This document shows, in pieces, positions 1 through 9,799 of a DNA stretch of 64,000 nucleotides (positions are counted from its first letter, which is position 1; each line of letters begins with the position of its first letter). A model generated the notes under the pieces. The model was not told the origin of the DNA. It saw only the letters and a list, made by a program, of their open reading frames with translations, and made no database searches. Source of the stretch: Coriobacteriia bacterium (GTDB lineage: Bacteria; Actinomycetota; Coriobacteriia; Coriobacteriales; Atopobiaceae); NCBI GenBank assembly GCA_030530145.1, contig JAUMVN010000007.1, positions 24,048-88,047 on the forward strand, read 5' to 3'. A program made the translations under genes and the position numbers.

Positions 1-223
1 AAACGGACATGCGGGAAAGCGCGCCACCCGAGAACAGGTTGAGCACAGCCATAGCGCCGTTCGCGGAAAGGTTGCTCTGGTAAGCGGACAACATATCCTG
101 GAACGGAACTCCCGGGACGGGAAGATAAGCGCCGAAGCGATACAGCAGGAGGATACCCACCGTGAGCAGGAGCTTCTTCCTCAGTTCCGGAACGCGAAAC
201 GCGTTGGCGATTCCCTTTAGCAC
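1..223 (-). CDS. secY: SecY, preprotein translocase pore subunit (partial, N-terminus only)
   Basis: SecY forms the protein-conducting channel of the SecYEG translocon in the cytoplasmic membrane. Only the first ~74 codons are present; the gene continues past the left edge. The visible residues begin [17 protein letters not shown], followed by the first membrane segment ([18 protein letters not shown]) and the small-residue-rich stretch before the second one, as in bacterial SecY. The start is GTG, inside the last codons of rplO (7-nt overlap), with GGAGG about 15 nt upstream. It closes the spc part of the ribosomal array, its usual place. Confidence 0.93.
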   Translation of the reverse strand, partial: MLKGIANAFRVPELRKKLLLTVGILLLYRFGAYLPVPGVPFQDMLSAYQSNLSANGAMAVLNLFSGGALSRMSV

Positions 224-666
224 GCCTGCTCGACCTTTCCTCCGGCCGCCTCAATCTTGGTCTTGGCAGAGGCGGAGACCTTGTCGACCTTGACGGTGAG
301 CTTCTTGGTGAGCTCGCCGTCGCCGAGGACCTTCACGAGCTCGTACTCGTGCTTGATGACGCCCTTCTCCATGAGGGAGGCGCCGTCGACGGTCTCGCCG
401 TCGGCGTAGAGAGCATCGAGACGAGCGAGGTTGACAGGCGCGTACTCGACGCGGTTCGGGTTCCTGAAGCCGGGGAGCTTAGGAAGGCGCATGGCGAGCG
501 GCATCTGGCCGCCCTCGAAGCCCTTGCCCTTGCCGCCGCCGGAGCGGGAAAGCTGGCCCTTGGTGCCGCGACCGGCAGTGGTGCCGTGGCCGGACGAGTT
601 GCCGCGGCCGATGCGCTTGCGGTTCTTGCGGGAGCCCTCCGCGGGGCGCAGATCGTTGAGCTGCAT
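217..666 (-). CDS. rplO: 50S ribosomal protein L15 (uL15)
   Basis: Late-assembling large-subunit protein that threads into 23S rRNA. The 149 residues match the bacterial family length. The N-terminal third is the typical glycine/basic extension ([19 protein letters not shown]), followed by [16 protein letters not shown] and a compact C-terminal domain ending GGKVEQAC. It lies 10 nt after rpmD and its end overlaps the secY start, which suggests translational coupling between L15 and the translocon. Confidence 0.97.
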   Translation of the reverse strand: MQLNDLRPAEGSRKNRKRIGRGNSSGHGTTAGRGTKGQLSRSGGGKGKGFEGGQMPLAMRLPKLPGFRNPNRVEYAPVNLARLDALYADGETVDGASLMEKGVIKHEYELVKVLGDGELTKKLTVKVDKVSASAKTKIEAAGGKVEQAC

Positions 667-676
667 TGGTTGACTC

Positions 677-862
677 CTAGTTCTCTTCCACGTTAACGAG
701 GTGCTTGATCTTGAAGATCATGCCACGGATGCCGGGGTTGTCCGGCTGCTCGACGGAATCGCCGATCTTGCGAAGGCCGAGGGCCTTGGCGGTAGCGGTC
801 TGGTCCTTCTTGACGCCGCACTGGGCGGAGCGGACCAGGGTGATCTTGAGGGACTGAGCCAT
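677..862 (-). CDS. rpmD: 50S ribosomal protein L30 (uL30)
   Basis: Small large-subunit protein, absent from some bacteria but kept here. The 61 residues form the single ferredoxin-like L30 domain: [13 protein letters not shown] at the N-terminus, the helix [20 protein letters not shown] and the closing strand KHLVNVEEN. There is no extension. It starts 2 nt after the rpsE stop, consistent with translational coupling in the spc segment. Confidence 0.97.
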   Translation of the reverse strand: MAQSLKITLVRSAQCGVKKDQTATAKALGLRKIGDSVEQPDNPGIRGMIFKIKHLVNVEEN

Positions 863-864
863 CT

Positions 865-1386
865 TTAGTTCTCCTTACCGACGAACATCTCGCCCACGGT
901 GAGGCCGCGGCGCTCGGCGGTCTGCTCGGGGGTAGAGAGCTCCTTGAGGCCCTCGGCGGCGGCCTTGATCATGTTCAGGGCGTTGTTGGTGCCAAGGGAC
1001 TTGGAGAGGACGTTGGTGATGCCGGCAAGCTCGAAGAGCGGGCGGACGGGGCCGCCGGCGATGACGCCGGTACCCTCGATAGCCGGCTTGATCAGGACGC
1101 GGCCGGCGCCGTAGTGGCCCTCGACGGCGTGAGGCACGGAGCCGGACTCGGTGACCTCGACGTGGAACATGTTCTTCTTCGCGTCCTCGACGGCCTTGGA
1201 AATAGCCAGGGGCACCTCGGCGGACTTGCCGAGGCCGAGGCCCACGTTGCCCTTGCCGTCGCCCACGACCACGAGGGCGAGAAGGGACATGCGGCGGCCG
1301 CCCTTGACGGTCTTCGAAACGCGGTGGATGAAGACGACGCGCTCCTGAAGATCCGTATCCTGCTGGCGCTTACGATCTCGTGCCAT
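865..1386 (-). CDS. rpsE: 30S ribosomal protein S5 (uS5)
   Basis: Small-subunit protein at the decoding side, involved in translational fidelity and mRNA unwinding. The 173 residues hold the N-terminal double-stranded-RNA-binding-like domain (about residues 15-80, with [17 protein letters not shown]) and the C-terminal S5 fold ending EMFVGKEN. The loop [11 protein letters not shown] is where spectinomycin-resistance changes occur in other bacteria; it looks wild type here. rplR ends 9 nt before its start codon. Confidence 0.97.
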   Translation of the reverse strand: MARDRKRQQDTDLQERVVFIHRVSKTVKGGRRMSLLALVVVGDGKGNVGLGLGKSAEVPLAISKAVEDAKKNMFHVEVTESGSVPHAVEGHYGAGRVLIKPAIEGTGVIAGGPVRPLFELAGITNVLSKSLGTNNALNMIKAAAEGLKELSTPEQTAERRGLTVGEMFVGKEN

Positions 1387-1395
1387 TGAATCCTC

Positions 1396-1764
1396 CTAGA
1401 ACTTCAGGCCCGCGTTGCGGGCACCGTCTGCGAGAGCCTTGACGCGGCCGTGGTAGATGCGGCCACCGCGGTCGAACGTGACCGTGGTAACGCCCTTCTC
1501 CAGGGCGCGCTTGCCGACGAGCTCGCCAACGAACTCGGCGGCCTCCTTGTTGGAGCCCAGCTTGCCGGTAGCGCGGAAGTCGGGATCCAGGGTCGAGGCG
1601 GCGCAGATGGTCTTGCCGTTGACGTCGTCGATGACCTGGGCGTAGATGTGGGCGTTGGTGCGGTGCACGGCGAGGCGCGGACGCTCGGGGGTACCGGAGA
1701 CCTTGCCGCGGACGCGGCGCTTGCGGCGCTCGAGACCGGCCTGCTTGGCCTGGAACTTGTTCAT
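1396..1764 (-). CDS. rplR: 50S ribosomal protein L18 (uL18)
   Basis: L18 binds 5S rRNA together with L5 and L25 to form the central protuberance. The 122 residues have the basic N-terminal tail ([14 protein letters not shown]), the [20 protein letters not shown] strand pair and the C-terminal [20 protein letters not shown] signature. The ATG beginning MNKFQAKQ has a GAAGGAG ribosome binding site, which fixes the start. It follows rplF after 59 nt. Confidence 0.97.
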   Translation of the reverse strand: MNKFQAKQAGLERRKRRVRGKVSGTPERPRLAVHRTNAHIYAQVIDDVNGKTICAASTLDPDFRATGKLGSNKEAAEFVGELVGKRALEKGVTTVTFDRGGRIYHGRVKALADGARNAGLKF

Positions 1765-1823
1765 TCCTTCTCCTTAAACATGCCATCACCTGACGGGGTG
1801 GTGGACTTTGACAGTGAGCGTTA

Positions 1824-2360
1824 CTACTTAGCGGCCTTGCCGAGCTTGCGGCGGATGTGCTCGCCCTCGTAGTGGATACCCTTGCCCTTATACGGCTCGG
1901 GCGGACGCTTCATGCGGATCTCGGCGGCAACCTGGCCGACCTGCTCCTTGGAGATGCCCTTGACGGTGATGTGGGTGTTGTCGGGCACGAGGAACTCGAT
2001 GTTCTCGGGAGCCGGGTAGATGACCGGGTGAGAATAGCCGAGGGAGAGGTCGAGGTCCTTGCCCTTGAGCGCGGCGCGGTAGCCGACGCCGGTGAGCTCG
2101 AGCTTCTTCTCGAAGCCCTCGGAGACGCCCACGACCATGTTGTTGATGAGGGTGCGGACGAGGCCCTGCTGAGCGTTGGACTCGGTGGACTCGTCGTTGC
2201 GCACGACGTTGATCTCGGAGCCCTCCTCCTTGATGGTGAGGAGCTCGGAGAAGGTGCGGGTCAGCTCGCCCTTGGGCCCCTTGACGGTAACGGTGGTGTT
2301 ATCGATAGCCACGGTGACGCCGGCGGGAATCACGACAGGCTTCTTACCAATACGAGACAC
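1824..2360 (-). CDS. rplF: 50S ribosomal protein L6 (uL6)
   Basis: Large-subunit protein near the sarcin-ricin loop and factor-binding site. The 178 residues show two tandem L6 domains: SRIGKKPVVIPAGVTV at the start, the first-domain end FEKKLELTGVGYRAALKG near residues 85-105, and the conserved C-terminal signature RPPEPYKGKGIHYEGE near residues 150-165. Length and motifs are normal. A GGAG element precedes the ATG. Confidence 0.97.
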   Translation of the reverse strand: MSRIGKKPVVIPAGVTVAIDNTTVTVKGPKGELTRTFSELLTIKEEGSEINVVRNDESTESNAQQGLVRTLINNMVVGVSEGFEKKLELTGVGYRAALKGKDLDLSLGYSHPVIYPAPENIEFLVPDNTHITVKGISKEQVGQVAAEIRMKRPPEPYKGKGIHYEGEHIRRKLGKAAK

Positions 2361-2388
2361 TTGAGTCTCCTTTCATTCCTGCCGAAAT

Positions 2389-2787
2389 TTACCAGATGTA
2401 GGCGATGACCTCGCCGCCGATGCCGGCCTTGCGGGCATCGCGGTCGCACATCATGCCGCGGGAAGTGGAGATAACGGCGGTGCCGAGGCCACCGAGGACG
2501 CGCGGGAGCTTGTCAGCGGTGGAGTAGATGCGCAGGCCGGGCTTGGAGACGCGCTTGATGCCCTTGATGACCTTGGCGCGGCGGGCGCCGTACTTGAGGG
2601 TGATGTGAAGGGTCTTCTGGGGCTTGGTGTCCTCGACCTCATAGCCCTCGATGTAGCCCTCCTCCTTGATGACGCGCGCGATCTCGACCAGAACCTTGGT
2701 CGAGGGCATGGAGACCTCAGCCTTGTTGGCGGAGTTCGCGTTGCGAATGCGCGTCAGCATGTCAGAAACGGGATCGGTAATCTTCAT
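2389..2787 (-). CDS. rpsH: 30S ribosomal protein S8 (uS8)
   Basis: Primary 16S rRNA-binding protein of the small subunit and, in E. coli, translational repressor of the spc operon. The 132 residues begin [20 protein letters not shown] and carry the C-terminal signature [20 protein letters not shown]. The S8-target structure expected if feedback control exists cannot be judged by eye. It lies 92 nt after rpsZ, one of the longer gaps here. Confidence 0.97.
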   Translation of the reverse strand: MKITDPVSDMLTRIRNANSANKAEVSMPSTKVLVEIARVIKEEGYIEGYEVEDTKPQKTLHITLKYGARRAKVIKGIKRVSKPGLRIYSTADKLPRVLGGLGTAVISTSRGMMCDRDARKAGIGGEVIAYIW

Positions 2788-2879
2788 GGATCCTTTTCTC
2801 CTTTGTTAATGATGAACCTGTGCGCTCGGTTCGCTCCCACCCTTAGCGGGCGCGCCTGAACGCCAGAGCCCTTTGCGTC

Positions 2880-3065
2880 CTACCAGCTCGCCTTGCGGAC
2901 GCCAGGAAGCTCGCCCTTGCTCGCAAGCTCGCGGAAGCACACACGGCAGAGGCCGAACTTGCGATACACGGAGTGGGGACGCCCACAGCGCTGGCAACGG
3001 TTCTGCTTGCGGGTCGAGTACTTCGGCTCGCGCGACGCCTTGACGATCATCGATGTCTTAGCCAC
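2880..3065 (-). CDS. rpsZ: 30S ribosomal protein S14, zinc-binding type Z (uS14)
   Basis: Small-subunit head protein. At 61 residues this is the short form that carries a zinc ribbon, visible as CQRCGRP...CRVC with 12 residues between the two CxxC pairs. The zinc-free paralogue that many bacteria induce under zinc starvation is about 100 residues and is not in this window. It sits between rplE and rpsH, the standard position. Confidence 0.96.
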   Translation of the reverse strand: MAKTSMIVKASREPKYSTRKQNRCQRCGRPHSVYRKFGLCRVCFRELASKGELPGVRKASW

Positions 3066-3127
3066 AAATCCTCCTTCAGAGAATCCTTTGGGGAGACTCG
3101 CGCCTCCCCTACTGCAAACTTATTGAC

Positions 3128-3688
3128 TTACGCCTTCTTGAACGGGAAGTTGAAGGCGGAAAGAAGCGCCTTGCCCTCCGCGTCGGTCTGGGCGGTGGTC
3201 ACGATGGTGATGTCCATGCCACGGGTGTGATCGATCTTGTCGAAGTCGATCTCCGGGAAGATGAGCTGCTCGGTGACGCCCATGGAGAAGTTGCCGCGGC
3301 CGTCGAACGACTTGTCGGAGATGCCGCGGAAGTCGCGGATGCGCGGGATGGCGATGCAGATCAGGCGATCCAGGAACTCCCACATGCGGTCGCCGCGGAG
3401 GGTGACCTTGGCGCCGATGGGCATGCCGGCGCGCAGGCGGAAGGTAGCGATAGACTTGCGGGCCTTGGTGACCAGCGGCTGCTGGCCGGTGATGGCGCGC
3501 AGGTCGGCGACGGCGCCGTCGATGGCCTTGGAGTCGGTAGCGGCCTCGCCGACGCCCATGTTCACGACGATCTTCTCGATCTTCGGGATCTGCATAACGT
3601 TGCCGTAGCCGAACTCCTTCTGGAGCTCGTCGCGAACGGTCTCGAGGTACTGCTGCTTAAGACGCGGGACGTACTTCTCGTCTGCCAT
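3128..3688 (-). CDS. rplE: 50S ribosomal protein L5 (uL5)
   Basis: L5 bridges 5S rRNA to the large subunit and touches the P-site tRNA. The 186 residues include the family signature ([12 protein letters not shown], near 40-52) and the C-terminal [19 protein letters not shown] region. I start at the ATG of MADEKY because AAGGAG lies 5 nt upstream; an in-frame GTG two codons earlier is too close to that site. A 432-nt non-coding gap separates it from rplX, so it may depend on read-through or a local promoter. Confidence 0.96.
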   Translation of the reverse strand: MADEKYVPRLKQQYLETVRDELQKEFGYGNVMQIPKIEKIVVNMGVGEAATDSKAIDGAVADLRAITGQQPLVTKARKSIATFRLRAGMPIGAKVTLRGDRMWEFLDRLICIAIPRIRDFRGISDKSFDGRGNFSMGVTEQLIFPEIDFDKIDHTRGMDITIVTTAQTDAEGKALLSAFNFPFKKA

Positions 3689-3895
3689 GTTCACTCCTTA
3701 AATCATGGGGTTTTAAGCCCGGGGCGTCTGTGCCTCGGACCTCCTTCGGCGTGGCGCGCCTCCGGAGCCTTATATGTACGTGCATCCGAGACAGAAACCT
3801 CCCGTCAACAGACGCGATTGTCTACTTTACGCCTTTCTTCACAGAATAGGTAGACCAAATATCACGCCACCCATCCTGCACATCTCTCCCCCACC

Positions 3896-3986
3896 CCTCG
3901 GCGGGGCCGGGCTTCTCTCCGGGGGCTGCGCTCGCTTCGCTCGCTTGGATGCCCCCTACGAGAAGCCCGACCCCGCCCCGCCGAGG
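3896..3986 (-). repeat. REP-like nested hairpin A
   Basis: Outer arms CCTCGGCGGGG (3896-3906) and its complement (3976-3986) enclose CGGGCTTCTC/GAGAAGCCCG and GGGGG/CCCCC pairs. The loop, read on the minus strand, is GCATCCAAGCGAGCGAAGCG followed by AGCGCAGCC. The same loop core recurs, inverted, in hairpin B. No T-run follows on either strand, so it is not a classical terminator. Confidence 0.85.
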
Positions 3987-4022
3987 AGGAGCGGTGCTCG
4001 AATACATAGCCTCGATAGAGCA

Positions 4023-4102
4023 GAAGACCCCGGATTTTCTCGGAAAGGGCATCCAAGCGCGCGAAGCGCGCGCAGCCCTTGTAGAGAAAATCCGGGGTCT
4101 TC
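4023..4102 (+). repeat. REP-like nested hairpin B
   Basis: A perfect 19-bp inverted repeat (4023-4041 and 4084-4102, GAAGACCCCGGATTTTCTC and complement) encloses AAGGGC/GCCCTT. Its core, ATCCAAGCGCGCGAAGCGCG followed by CGCAGCC, matches hairpin A except for G/C-to-A/T changes inside the GCGNGC units. The two cores are in opposite orientation, like paired REP units. Confidence 0.87.
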
Positions 4103-4120
4103 GGACAGATCAGAGCGATC

Positions 4121-4447
4121 TTAGAACTCGGCGCCGCACTTCTTGCAGATGCGAAGCGAGGTCTTCTTGCCGTTGAGCTCGCCCTGCTTGTGGCCGACGC
4201 GGGTGGCCTTGTTGCAGCTCGGGCACACGAGCATCACGTTGGAGACCTGAATCTTGGCCTCCTTCTCGACGAAGCCGCCCTGCTGGTTGACGGCGGTCGG
4301 ACGCTGGGCCTTCTTGACGACGGCGACGCCCTCGACGATGACCTTGCCCTCAGAGGGGAAGGCGCGCAGGACCTTGGCCTGCTTGCCCTTGTCCTTGCCG
4401 GAGATGACCTCGACGAGGTCCTCCTTCTTTACAGACATCTTAGGCAC
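4121..4447 (-). CDS. rplX: 50S ribosomal protein L24 (uL24)
   Basis: Assembly-initiator protein of the large subunit. The 108 residues carry the KOW motif (VEVISGKDKGKQAKVLRAF, about 13-31) and a C-terminal cysteine set, CPSCNKATR...CKKCG, that looks like a zinc ribbon. The start is GTG (MPKMSVKKED): GGAGG lies 8 nt upstream of it, while the internal ATG would be 17 nt away. It follows rplN by 13 nt and is the last gene before the 432-nt gap. Confidence 0.96.
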   Translation of the reverse strand: MPKMSVKKEDLVEVISGKDKGKQAKVLRAFPSEGKVIVEGVAVVKKAQRPTAVNQQGGFVEKEAKIQVSNVMLVCPSCNKATRVGHKQGELNGKKTSLRICKKCGAEF

Positions 4448-4460
4448 TGTTCATACCTCC

Positions 4461-4829
4461 TTAGAGCGTCTCAGGCGCGAGCGAGACGATCTTCATGTAC
4501 TTGTGATCGCGCAGCTCGCGGGCGACGGGCCCGAAGATACGGGTACCCTTGGGCTCGCCCTCCTTGTTGACCAGGACGCAGGCGTTCTGGTCGAACTTGA
4601 TGTAGCTGCCATCCTTGCGGCGGTTCTCCTTCTTGGTGCGCACGATGACGCAGCGAACGATGTCGCCCTTCTTCACCGAGCCACCCGGCGTGGCCTCCTG
4701 AACGGCGCCGATGACGACGTCGGCAAGGCCGGCGTAACGACGCTTGGAGCCACCAAGGACCTTGATGCACTTGACTCGCTTGGCGCCGGAGTTGTCGGCG
4801 ACGGCGAGCATGGTCTCCATCTGAATCAT
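4461..4829 (-). CDS. rplN: 50S ribosomal protein L14 (uL14)
   Basis: Large-subunit protein at the subunit interface, part of bridges to 16S rRNA and the docking site of the silencing factor RsfS. The 122 residues match the family exactly: [18 protein letters not shown] at the start, [14 protein letters not shown], and [20 protein letters not shown] near the C-terminus. CGGAGG precedes the ATG by 9 nt. Confidence 0.97.
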   Translation of the reverse strand: MIQMETMLAVADNSGAKRVKCIKVLGGSKRRYAGLADVVIGAVQEATPGGSVKKGDIVRCVIVRTKKENRRKDGSYIKFDQNACVLVNKEGEPKGTRIFGPVARELRDHKYMKIVSLAPETL

Positions 4830-4914
4830 GTTGGTGTTCCTCCGAACCTAGGCCCTCCCAGAGGTGCGCCCACTCGTGCGGCGCACATGGGATGGCGAGG
4901 GGTTTGCAAAAAAC

Positions 4915-5181
4915 TTACTTGGCGCGCTCGACGATCTCCACGAGACGCCAACGCTTGGTCTTGGACATGGGACGGGTCTCCATAACGGTGACCTTGTCGC
5001 CCAGGCCGCACTCGTTGTTCTCGTCGTGAACGTGGAGCTTCTTCGAGATGGTCATCATCTTGCCGTACTTGGGGTGGTGCTTACGGTAGTCGATCTTCAC
5101 CGTCACGGACTTGTTGCCGGAGATGGAGACGACGATACCGGTGCGAACCTTGCGCGCGTTCCTGTTTTCGGTCTCAGCCAT
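4915..5181 (-). CDS. rpsQ: 30S ribosomal protein S17 (uS17)
   Basis: Early-binding small-subunit protein with an OB fold. The 88 residues contain RTGIVVSISGNKSVTV, the strand KHHPKYGKMMTISKKLHVHD and the signature GDKVTVMETRPMSKTKRW. Length and motifs are normal. The 85-nt gap to rplN holds no obvious hairpin. Confidence 0.97.
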   Translation of the reverse strand: MAETENRNARKVRTGIVVSISGNKSVTVKIDYRKHHPKYGKMMTISKKLHVHDENNECGLGDKVTVMETRPMSKTKRWRLVEIVERAK

Positions 5182-5200
5182 TTCTTACCTCTCCTGCAAT

Positions 5201-5416
5201 CTACTGCTGGGCAGCGGTCTTCTCCGCTGCGATCTCGCGGGCACGCTGCTCGGTGAGAATACGAGCGACGTCCTTCTTGACGTTCTTGACTCGAGCGGTG
5301 TTGTCGAGCTGGCTGGTGGCCATCTGGAAGCGGAGGTTGAAGAGCTCGGCGCGGCACTCCTCCAGCTTCTGGGTGAGCTCGGCGTCGGTGAGCTCCTTAA
5401 TGTCCTTGTACTTCAT
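5201..5416 (-). CDS. rpmC: 50S ribosomal protein L29 (uL29)
   Basis: Two-helix protein at the polypeptide exit, next to L23 and the docking sites of trigger factor and SRP. The 71 residues read [18 protein letters not shown], then the signature ELFNLRFQMATSQLDN, then a KKDVARILTEQRARE helix. The ATG shares one base with the rplP stop (TAATG), so the two are translationally coupled. Confidence 0.96.
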   Translation of the reverse strand: MKYKDIKELTDAELTQKLEECRAELFNLRFQMATSQLDNTARVKNVKKDVARILTEQRAREIAAEKTAAQQ

Positions 5417-5847
5417 TAGGCTTCCTCCCCGTCCTGCTGAACGGTGCGGGTGACGATCTTGGTCTTGATGGGCAGCTTGTGCTGAGCGAGACGCAGGGCC
5501 TCCTTGGCAACTTCCTCGGGCACGCCGTCGATCTCGAACATGATGCGGCCCGGCTTGACGACGGCCACCCACTCCTCGGGGTTGCCCTTGCCCTTACCCA
5601 TGCGGGTGTCCTGGGGCTTCTTGGTGATGGGCTTGTCCGGGAAGATGGTGATCCAGACGCGGCCGCCACGCTTCATGCAGCGGGTCATGGCGATACGAGC
5701 AGCCTCGATCTGGCGGTTGGTGATCCAGTGGGCCTCGAGCGCCTGGATACCCCAGGTACCGAAATGCAGCTCGGTGTTGCCCTTGGCGTGGCCCTTCATG
5801 GAGCCGCGCTGAACCTTACGGTGAAGAACGCGCTTAGGAGCGAGCAT
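5416..5847 (-). CDS. rplP: 50S ribosomal protein L16 (uL16)
   Basis: Late-assembly protein close to the peptidyl transferase centre and the A-site tRNA elbow. The 143 residues start [20 protein letters not shown] and carry the family signatures [19 protein letters not shown] and [19 protein letters not shown]. Start and stop codons overlap those of rpsC and rpmC by one base each. Confidence 0.97.
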   Translation of the reverse strand: MLAPKRVLHRKVQRGSMKGHAKGNTELHFGTWGIQALEAHWITNRQIEAARIAMTRCMKRGGRVWITIFPDKPITKKPQDTRMGKGKGNPEEWVAVVKPGRIMFEIDGVPEEVAKEALRLAQHKLPIKTKIVTRTVQQDGEEA

Positions 5848-6557
5848 TAACGGTTCCTCCTATCGTTACGACCACGGCGGGGACGCGAAGAGCCCTCGAG
5901 GGCCGGACGCGGGGTCGGCTGGCCGGGGAGCTTCTCGCCGAGGTAGATCCAGGTCTTGATGCCGCAGGCACCCATGGTGGTGCGGGCGGTGGCGGTGCCG
6001 TAGTCGATCACGGCACGCAGGGTGTGCAGGGGCACGCGACCCTCGCGGTACCACTCGCGACGGCCCATCTCGGCGCCGTTGAGGCGGCCGGAGCACTGGA
6101 TACGGATACCCTTGGCGCCGGCCTTGCGGGCGGACTGGACGGCCTTGCGCATGGCGCGGCGGAAGGCGACGCGCTGCTCGAGCTGCTCAGCGATGGACTG
6201 GGCGACGAGGTTGGCGTCGAGCTCGGGGCGCTTGACCTCGACGACGTCGACGTTGACCTGGCCCTTGGCGACCTTGGCGACCTTCTCGAGCTCGGTGCGG
6301 AGGGCGTCGATGTCGGCGCCCTTCTTGCCGATGACAATGCCCGGGCGGGCGGTGTAGATGGTGACCTTGACCTTGTCGCCGGCGCGCTCGATATCGACGC
6401 GGGAGAGGGCGGCGTTGGCCAGGCGCTTGTTCAGGAACTCGCGGATGGCGAGGTCGTTGCCGAGGTTCTCGGCGTAGTTCTTATCGGCGTACCAGCGGGA
6501 ACGCCACTCCTCGGTGATGCCGAGACGGAAGCCAGTAGGCTGAACCTTGTGACCCAT
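5847..6557 (-). CDS. rpsC: 30S ribosomal protein S3 (uS3)
   Basis: S3 lines the mRNA entry tunnel and helps unwind mRNA. The 236 residues show the N-terminal domain beginning [14 protein letters not shown], the KH domain with its GxxG-like loop ([17 protein letters not shown], about 65-80) and the C-terminal domain with the signature [20 protein letters not shown]. The tail is arginine/proline-rich ([14 protein letters not shown]). It starts 7 nt after rplV. Confidence 0.97.
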   Translation of the reverse strand: MGHKVQPTGFRLGITEEWRSRWYADKNYAENLGNDLAIREFLNKRLANAALSRVDIERAGDKVKVTIYTARPGIVIGKKGADIDALRTELEKVAKVAKGQVNVDVVEVKRPELDANLVAQSIAEQLEQRVAFRRAMRKAVQSARKAGAKGIRIQCSGRLNGAEMGRREWYREGRVPLHTLRAVIDYGTATARTTMGACGIKTWIYLGEKLPGQPTPRPALEGSSRPRRGRNDRRNR

Positions 6558-6564
6558 GCTTTCC

Positions 6565-6927
6565 CTACGCCTCCTTTCGAGGAGCGACGACGACGGTGAT
6601 GTGGCTCGTGCGCTTGTTGATGCGGGAAGCGGAGCCCTTGGCGCGAGGACGGATGCGCTTGAGCGTGGGGCCCTCGTCGACGTAAGCCAGCTTGACGTAC
6701 AGGTCGTCAGCGCGCAGGCCGTTGTTGTTGACGGCGTTGGCGATGGCGGAGCGCAGGACCTTCTCGACGGGCTCGGAAGCGGCGCGAGTACTGAACTGCA
6801 GGACCTCGAGCGCCTTGGCGACGGGGAGGTTGCGGATCATGTCGATGACCATGCGGGTCTTGCGAGGGGCCATGCGCACGTACTTGGCGACGGCGCGGAC
6901 CTCGACGCTGTTGGTGTTGTTTGCCAT
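6565..6927 (-). CDS. rplV: 50S ribosomal protein L22 (uL22)
   Basis: L22 lines the nascent-peptide tunnel; its beta-hairpin loop, together with L4, forms the constriction where macrolide-resistance changes map. The 120 residues contain [19 protein letters not shown], the [20 protein letters not shown] strand and the hairpin [17 protein letters not shown]. Nothing looks mutated. Confidence 0.97.
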   Translation of the reverse strand: MANNTNSVEVRAVAKYVRMAPRKTRMVIDMIRNLPVAKALEVLQFSTRAASEPVEKVLRSAIANAVNNNGLRADDLYVKLAYVDEGPTLKRIRPRAKGSASRINKRTSHITVVVAPRKEA

Positions 6928-6941
6928 TTACTACTACTCCC

Positions 6942-7202
6942 CTACTTAACCTTGTGACCGCGGAAGGTGCGGGACGGGGCGAACTCGCCGAGCTTGTGAC
7001 CGACCATGGACTCGGTGACGTACACCGGGACGTGCTTGCGGCCATCGTGGACGGCGATGGTGTGGCCGACCATCTCGGGGTAGATGGTAGAAGCGCGGGA
7101 CCAGGTCTTGATGACGTCCTTGGTGCCGGCCTCGTTCTGAGCGGTGACACGCGCGAGGAGGCGAGTCTCCACGAACGGGCCCTTCTTGAGACTTCTGCTC
7201 AT
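6942..7202 (-). CDS. rpsS: 30S ribosomal protein S19 (uS19)
   Basis: Small-subunit head protein that partners S13 near the A site. The 86 residues start [19 protein letters not shown] and contain the strongly conserved [20 protein letters not shown] and [16 protein letters not shown]. It lies 24 nt after rplB, the usual neighbour. Confidence 0.97.
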   Translation of the reverse strand: MSRSLKKGPFVETRLLARVTAQNEAGTKDVIKTWSRASTIYPEMVGHTIAVHDGRKHVPVYVTESMVGHKLGEFAPSRTFRGHKVK

Positions 7203-7226
7203 GTGTTCTTTCTCCTACTCGTGTAA

Positions 7227-8063
<837 letters not shown>

Positions 8064-8209
8064 TTGGTTCTTTCCCTTCTATGTCCGTTGGCCGGCTCGC
8101 TCAGGGATTGGCGGGCCGACACCGGATTACCACGGTACCGCGCGTATCCATCATGCGCGGCATAAGAGCCCGGCCTCCCCGATCGGGAGGCGCGGGCAGA
8201 AAAACCGAG
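8064..8209. promoter_or_regulatory. rplW-rplB gap with hairpin and degenerate GGATACGC element
   Basis: On the minus strand a GCCTCCC/GGGAGGC hairpin (8173-8191) is followed by GGATACGCGCGG (rc of 8138-8149) and then CGTGGTAAT. This resembles the GGATACGCCCGG element found at three promoters elsewhere in the window. No recognisable -35/-10 pair follows, so internal promoter activity is only possible. The T-run lies on the upstream side of the hairpin in the operon direction, so it is not a terminator for rplW. Confidence 0.4.
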
Positions 8210-8506
8210 CTACTCGGCAGCCTGGGTGGCGAAGATCTCGATCGACTCACCGTCGGCAACGGTGACGATGGCCTTCTTCCAGGAGCGGGTCATGCCGGAC
8301 TGATAGCGGACGCGCTTCATCTTGCCGCGGACGTTCATGGTGTTGACCTTGACCACGTGCACGTTGAAGATCTTCTCGACGGCGTCGGCGATCTCCTCCT
8401 TGCAGGCGGACTTGGCGACCTCGAACGTGTACTTGCCCTGCTCCATGAGATCGTAGGAACGCTCGGAGACGATCGGGCGGACGATGACGTCGTAGACGGA
8501 GTTCAT
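8210..8506 (-). CDS. rplW: 50S ribosomal protein L23 (uL23)
   Basis: Exit-tunnel protein that docks trigger factor and SRP. The 98 residues show YDVIVRPIVSERSYDLMEQG, the EIADAVEKIFNVHVVKVNTMN core and the tunnel-loop segment GKMKRVRYQSGMTRSWKKAI. The ATG overlaps the rplD stop by one base, so it is coupled to L4. Confidence 0.97.
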   Translation of the reverse strand: MNSVYDVIVRPIVSERSYDLMEQGKYTFEVAKSACKEEIADAVEKIFNVHVVKVNTMNVRGKMKRVRYQSGMTRSWKKAIVTVADGESIEIFATQAAE

Positions 8507-9135
8507 TATGCGAGCACCTCCCCGAACTTCTTGGCCACATCGGCGGTAAGGACCAGAGCCTTGTTGTCGATGAGGAAGCGGCTGGTGGCCTCGACGTCAG
8601 CAATGATGGTGACGTTGGCGAGGTTGCGGAACGACAGGTAGGCGTTGATGGCCTCGTCGTTGACGACGACGGTCACGCGCTTGTCGTCGGTGATGCCGAG
8701 GGCGTGCAGAGCAGCCTTGGCCTTCTTGGTGGAGGGAGCGTCGAAGTCGAAGTTGTCGACGACGAAGAGCTCACCGTCGGCCAGCTTGCCGGAGAGCACG
8801 GAGCGCATGGCGAGCTTGACCATCTTGTTGTTGATCTTCTTGTTGTGGGTGCGGGGGGTCGGTCCGAAGACGACGCCGCCACCGCGCCACTGGGCCGCGC
8901 GGATGGAGCCCTGGCGAGCACGGCCGGTGCCCTTCTGACGGTAGGGCTTGCGGCCGCCGCCGGAGACCTCGTGGCGGTTCTTGACCTTGTGGGTGCCCTG
9001 GCGCAGGCAGGAATCCTGGCAGACCACGACCTGGTGGATGACGGGGATGTTCGGCTCGATGCCGTACACGGCGTCGGAGAGCTCGGTCTGCTCGACCTCA
9101 GCCCCCTCGACGTTCTTCACGGAAATCTTGGACAT
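8506..9135 (-). CDS. rplD: 50S ribosomal protein L4 (uL4)
   Basis: L4 reaches the peptide tunnel with a long loop and, in E. coli, represses its own operon. The 209 residues include the loop [20 protein letters not shown] and the tunnel-facing [17 protein letters not shown] (near 75-95), and the C-terminal Rossmann-like half. No macrolide-type change is evident in the loop. It follows rplC by 43 nt. Confidence 0.97.
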   Translation of the reverse strand: MSKISVKNVEGAEVEQTELSDAVYGIEPNIPVIHQVVVCQDSCLRQGTHKVKNRHEVSGGGRKPYRQKGTGRARQGSIRAAQWRGGGVVFGPTPRTHNKKINNKMVKLAMRSVLSGKLADGELFVVDNFDFDAPSTKKAKAALHALGITDDKRVTVVVNDEAINAYLSFRNLANVTIIADVEATSRFLIDNKALVLTADVAKKFGEVLA

Positions 9136-9178
9136 TGTGTCCTCCTAATAGACCTAAAGGTTTGCTTTCTCGGGGCCC

Positions 9179-9799
9179 TTAGGCCATGCGGACCTGGACG
9201 AGGCCGTTCTTGCCGCCGGGGACAGCGCCCTTGACGAGCATGAGGTTCTGCTCGGCGTCGACGCGGACGAGCTTGAGGTTGCGCACGGTGACGCGCTCGT
9301 TGCCCATGTGGCCGTACATGTGCAGGCCCTTGCGGACGCGCGCGGGGTAGGCGCACTGGCCGATGGAACCCGGCTTGCGCTGGTTGCGGCAGCCGTGGGT
9401 CATGGGGCCGCGGGAGAAGTTCCAGCGCTTGACGGTGCCCTGGAAGCCCTTGCCCTTGGAGGTGCCGGTGACGTCGACGGACTTGACGTCGGAGAAGTCA
9501 GCGACGGTGACGACGTCGCCGCAGTTGTGCTCCTCGCCGTTCTCGACGCGAACCTCGCGCAGGTACTTCATCGGCTCGACGCCGTGCTTGGCGAAGTGGC
9601 CGGCCATCGGCTTGTTCACGTGCTTGGCGGAGATGTCTCCGAAGCCGATCTGGACGGCGTCGTAGCCGTCGGTCGCCTTCGTCTTGACCTGCGAGACGGT
9701 GCAGGGGCCAGCCTGGATGACGGTCACGGGGACGACGTTGTCGTTCTCGTCCCAGACCTGGGTCATTCCGAGCTTGCGGCCAAGGATGGTGTTGACCAT
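9179..9799 (-). CDS. rplC: 50S ribosomal protein L3 (uL3)
   Basis: L3 starts 50S assembly and its loop reaches the peptidyl transferase centre. The 206 residues begin MVNTILGRKLGMTQVWDEND and carry FQGTVKRWNFSRGPMTHGC and the loop CRNQRKPGSIGQCAYPARV. rplC is the first gene of the S10-type operon here: rpsJ, which normally precedes it, is 11 kb away at the end of the str operon. The promoter is at 9927-9955, giving a leader of about 120 nt. Confidence 0.97.
   Translation of the reverse strand: MVNTILGRKLGMTQVWDENDNVVPVTVIQAGPCTVSQVKTKATDGYDAVQIGFGDISAKHVNKPMAGHFAKHGVEPMKYLREVRVENGEEHNCGDVVTVADFSDVKSVDVTGTSKGKGFQGTVKRWNFSRGPMTHGCRNQRKPGSIGQCAYPARVRKGLHMYGHMGNERVTVRNLKLVRVDAEQNLMLVKGAVPGGKNGLVQVRMA

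Larger units (their letters stand above)
3689..4120. other. Long non-coding gap splitting the ribosomal array
   Basis: This 432-bp gap lies between rplX and rplE, genes normally a few bases apart. It contains two nested hairpins (separate entries) and then about 200 bp of unremarkable sequence before rplE. On the minus strand GGCGTAAAGT at about 3831-3840 resembles the -10 region of the rpsL promoter (AGGCGTAAAGT), but no good -35 hexamer sits at the right distance, so I do not call a promoter. No protein frame in the gap looks real. Confidence 0.7.

Noticed and set aside
8173..8191. Terminator between rplW and rplB
   Set aside because: The T-run is on the upstream side in the direction of transcription, and rplB has no alternative promoter that I can identify.
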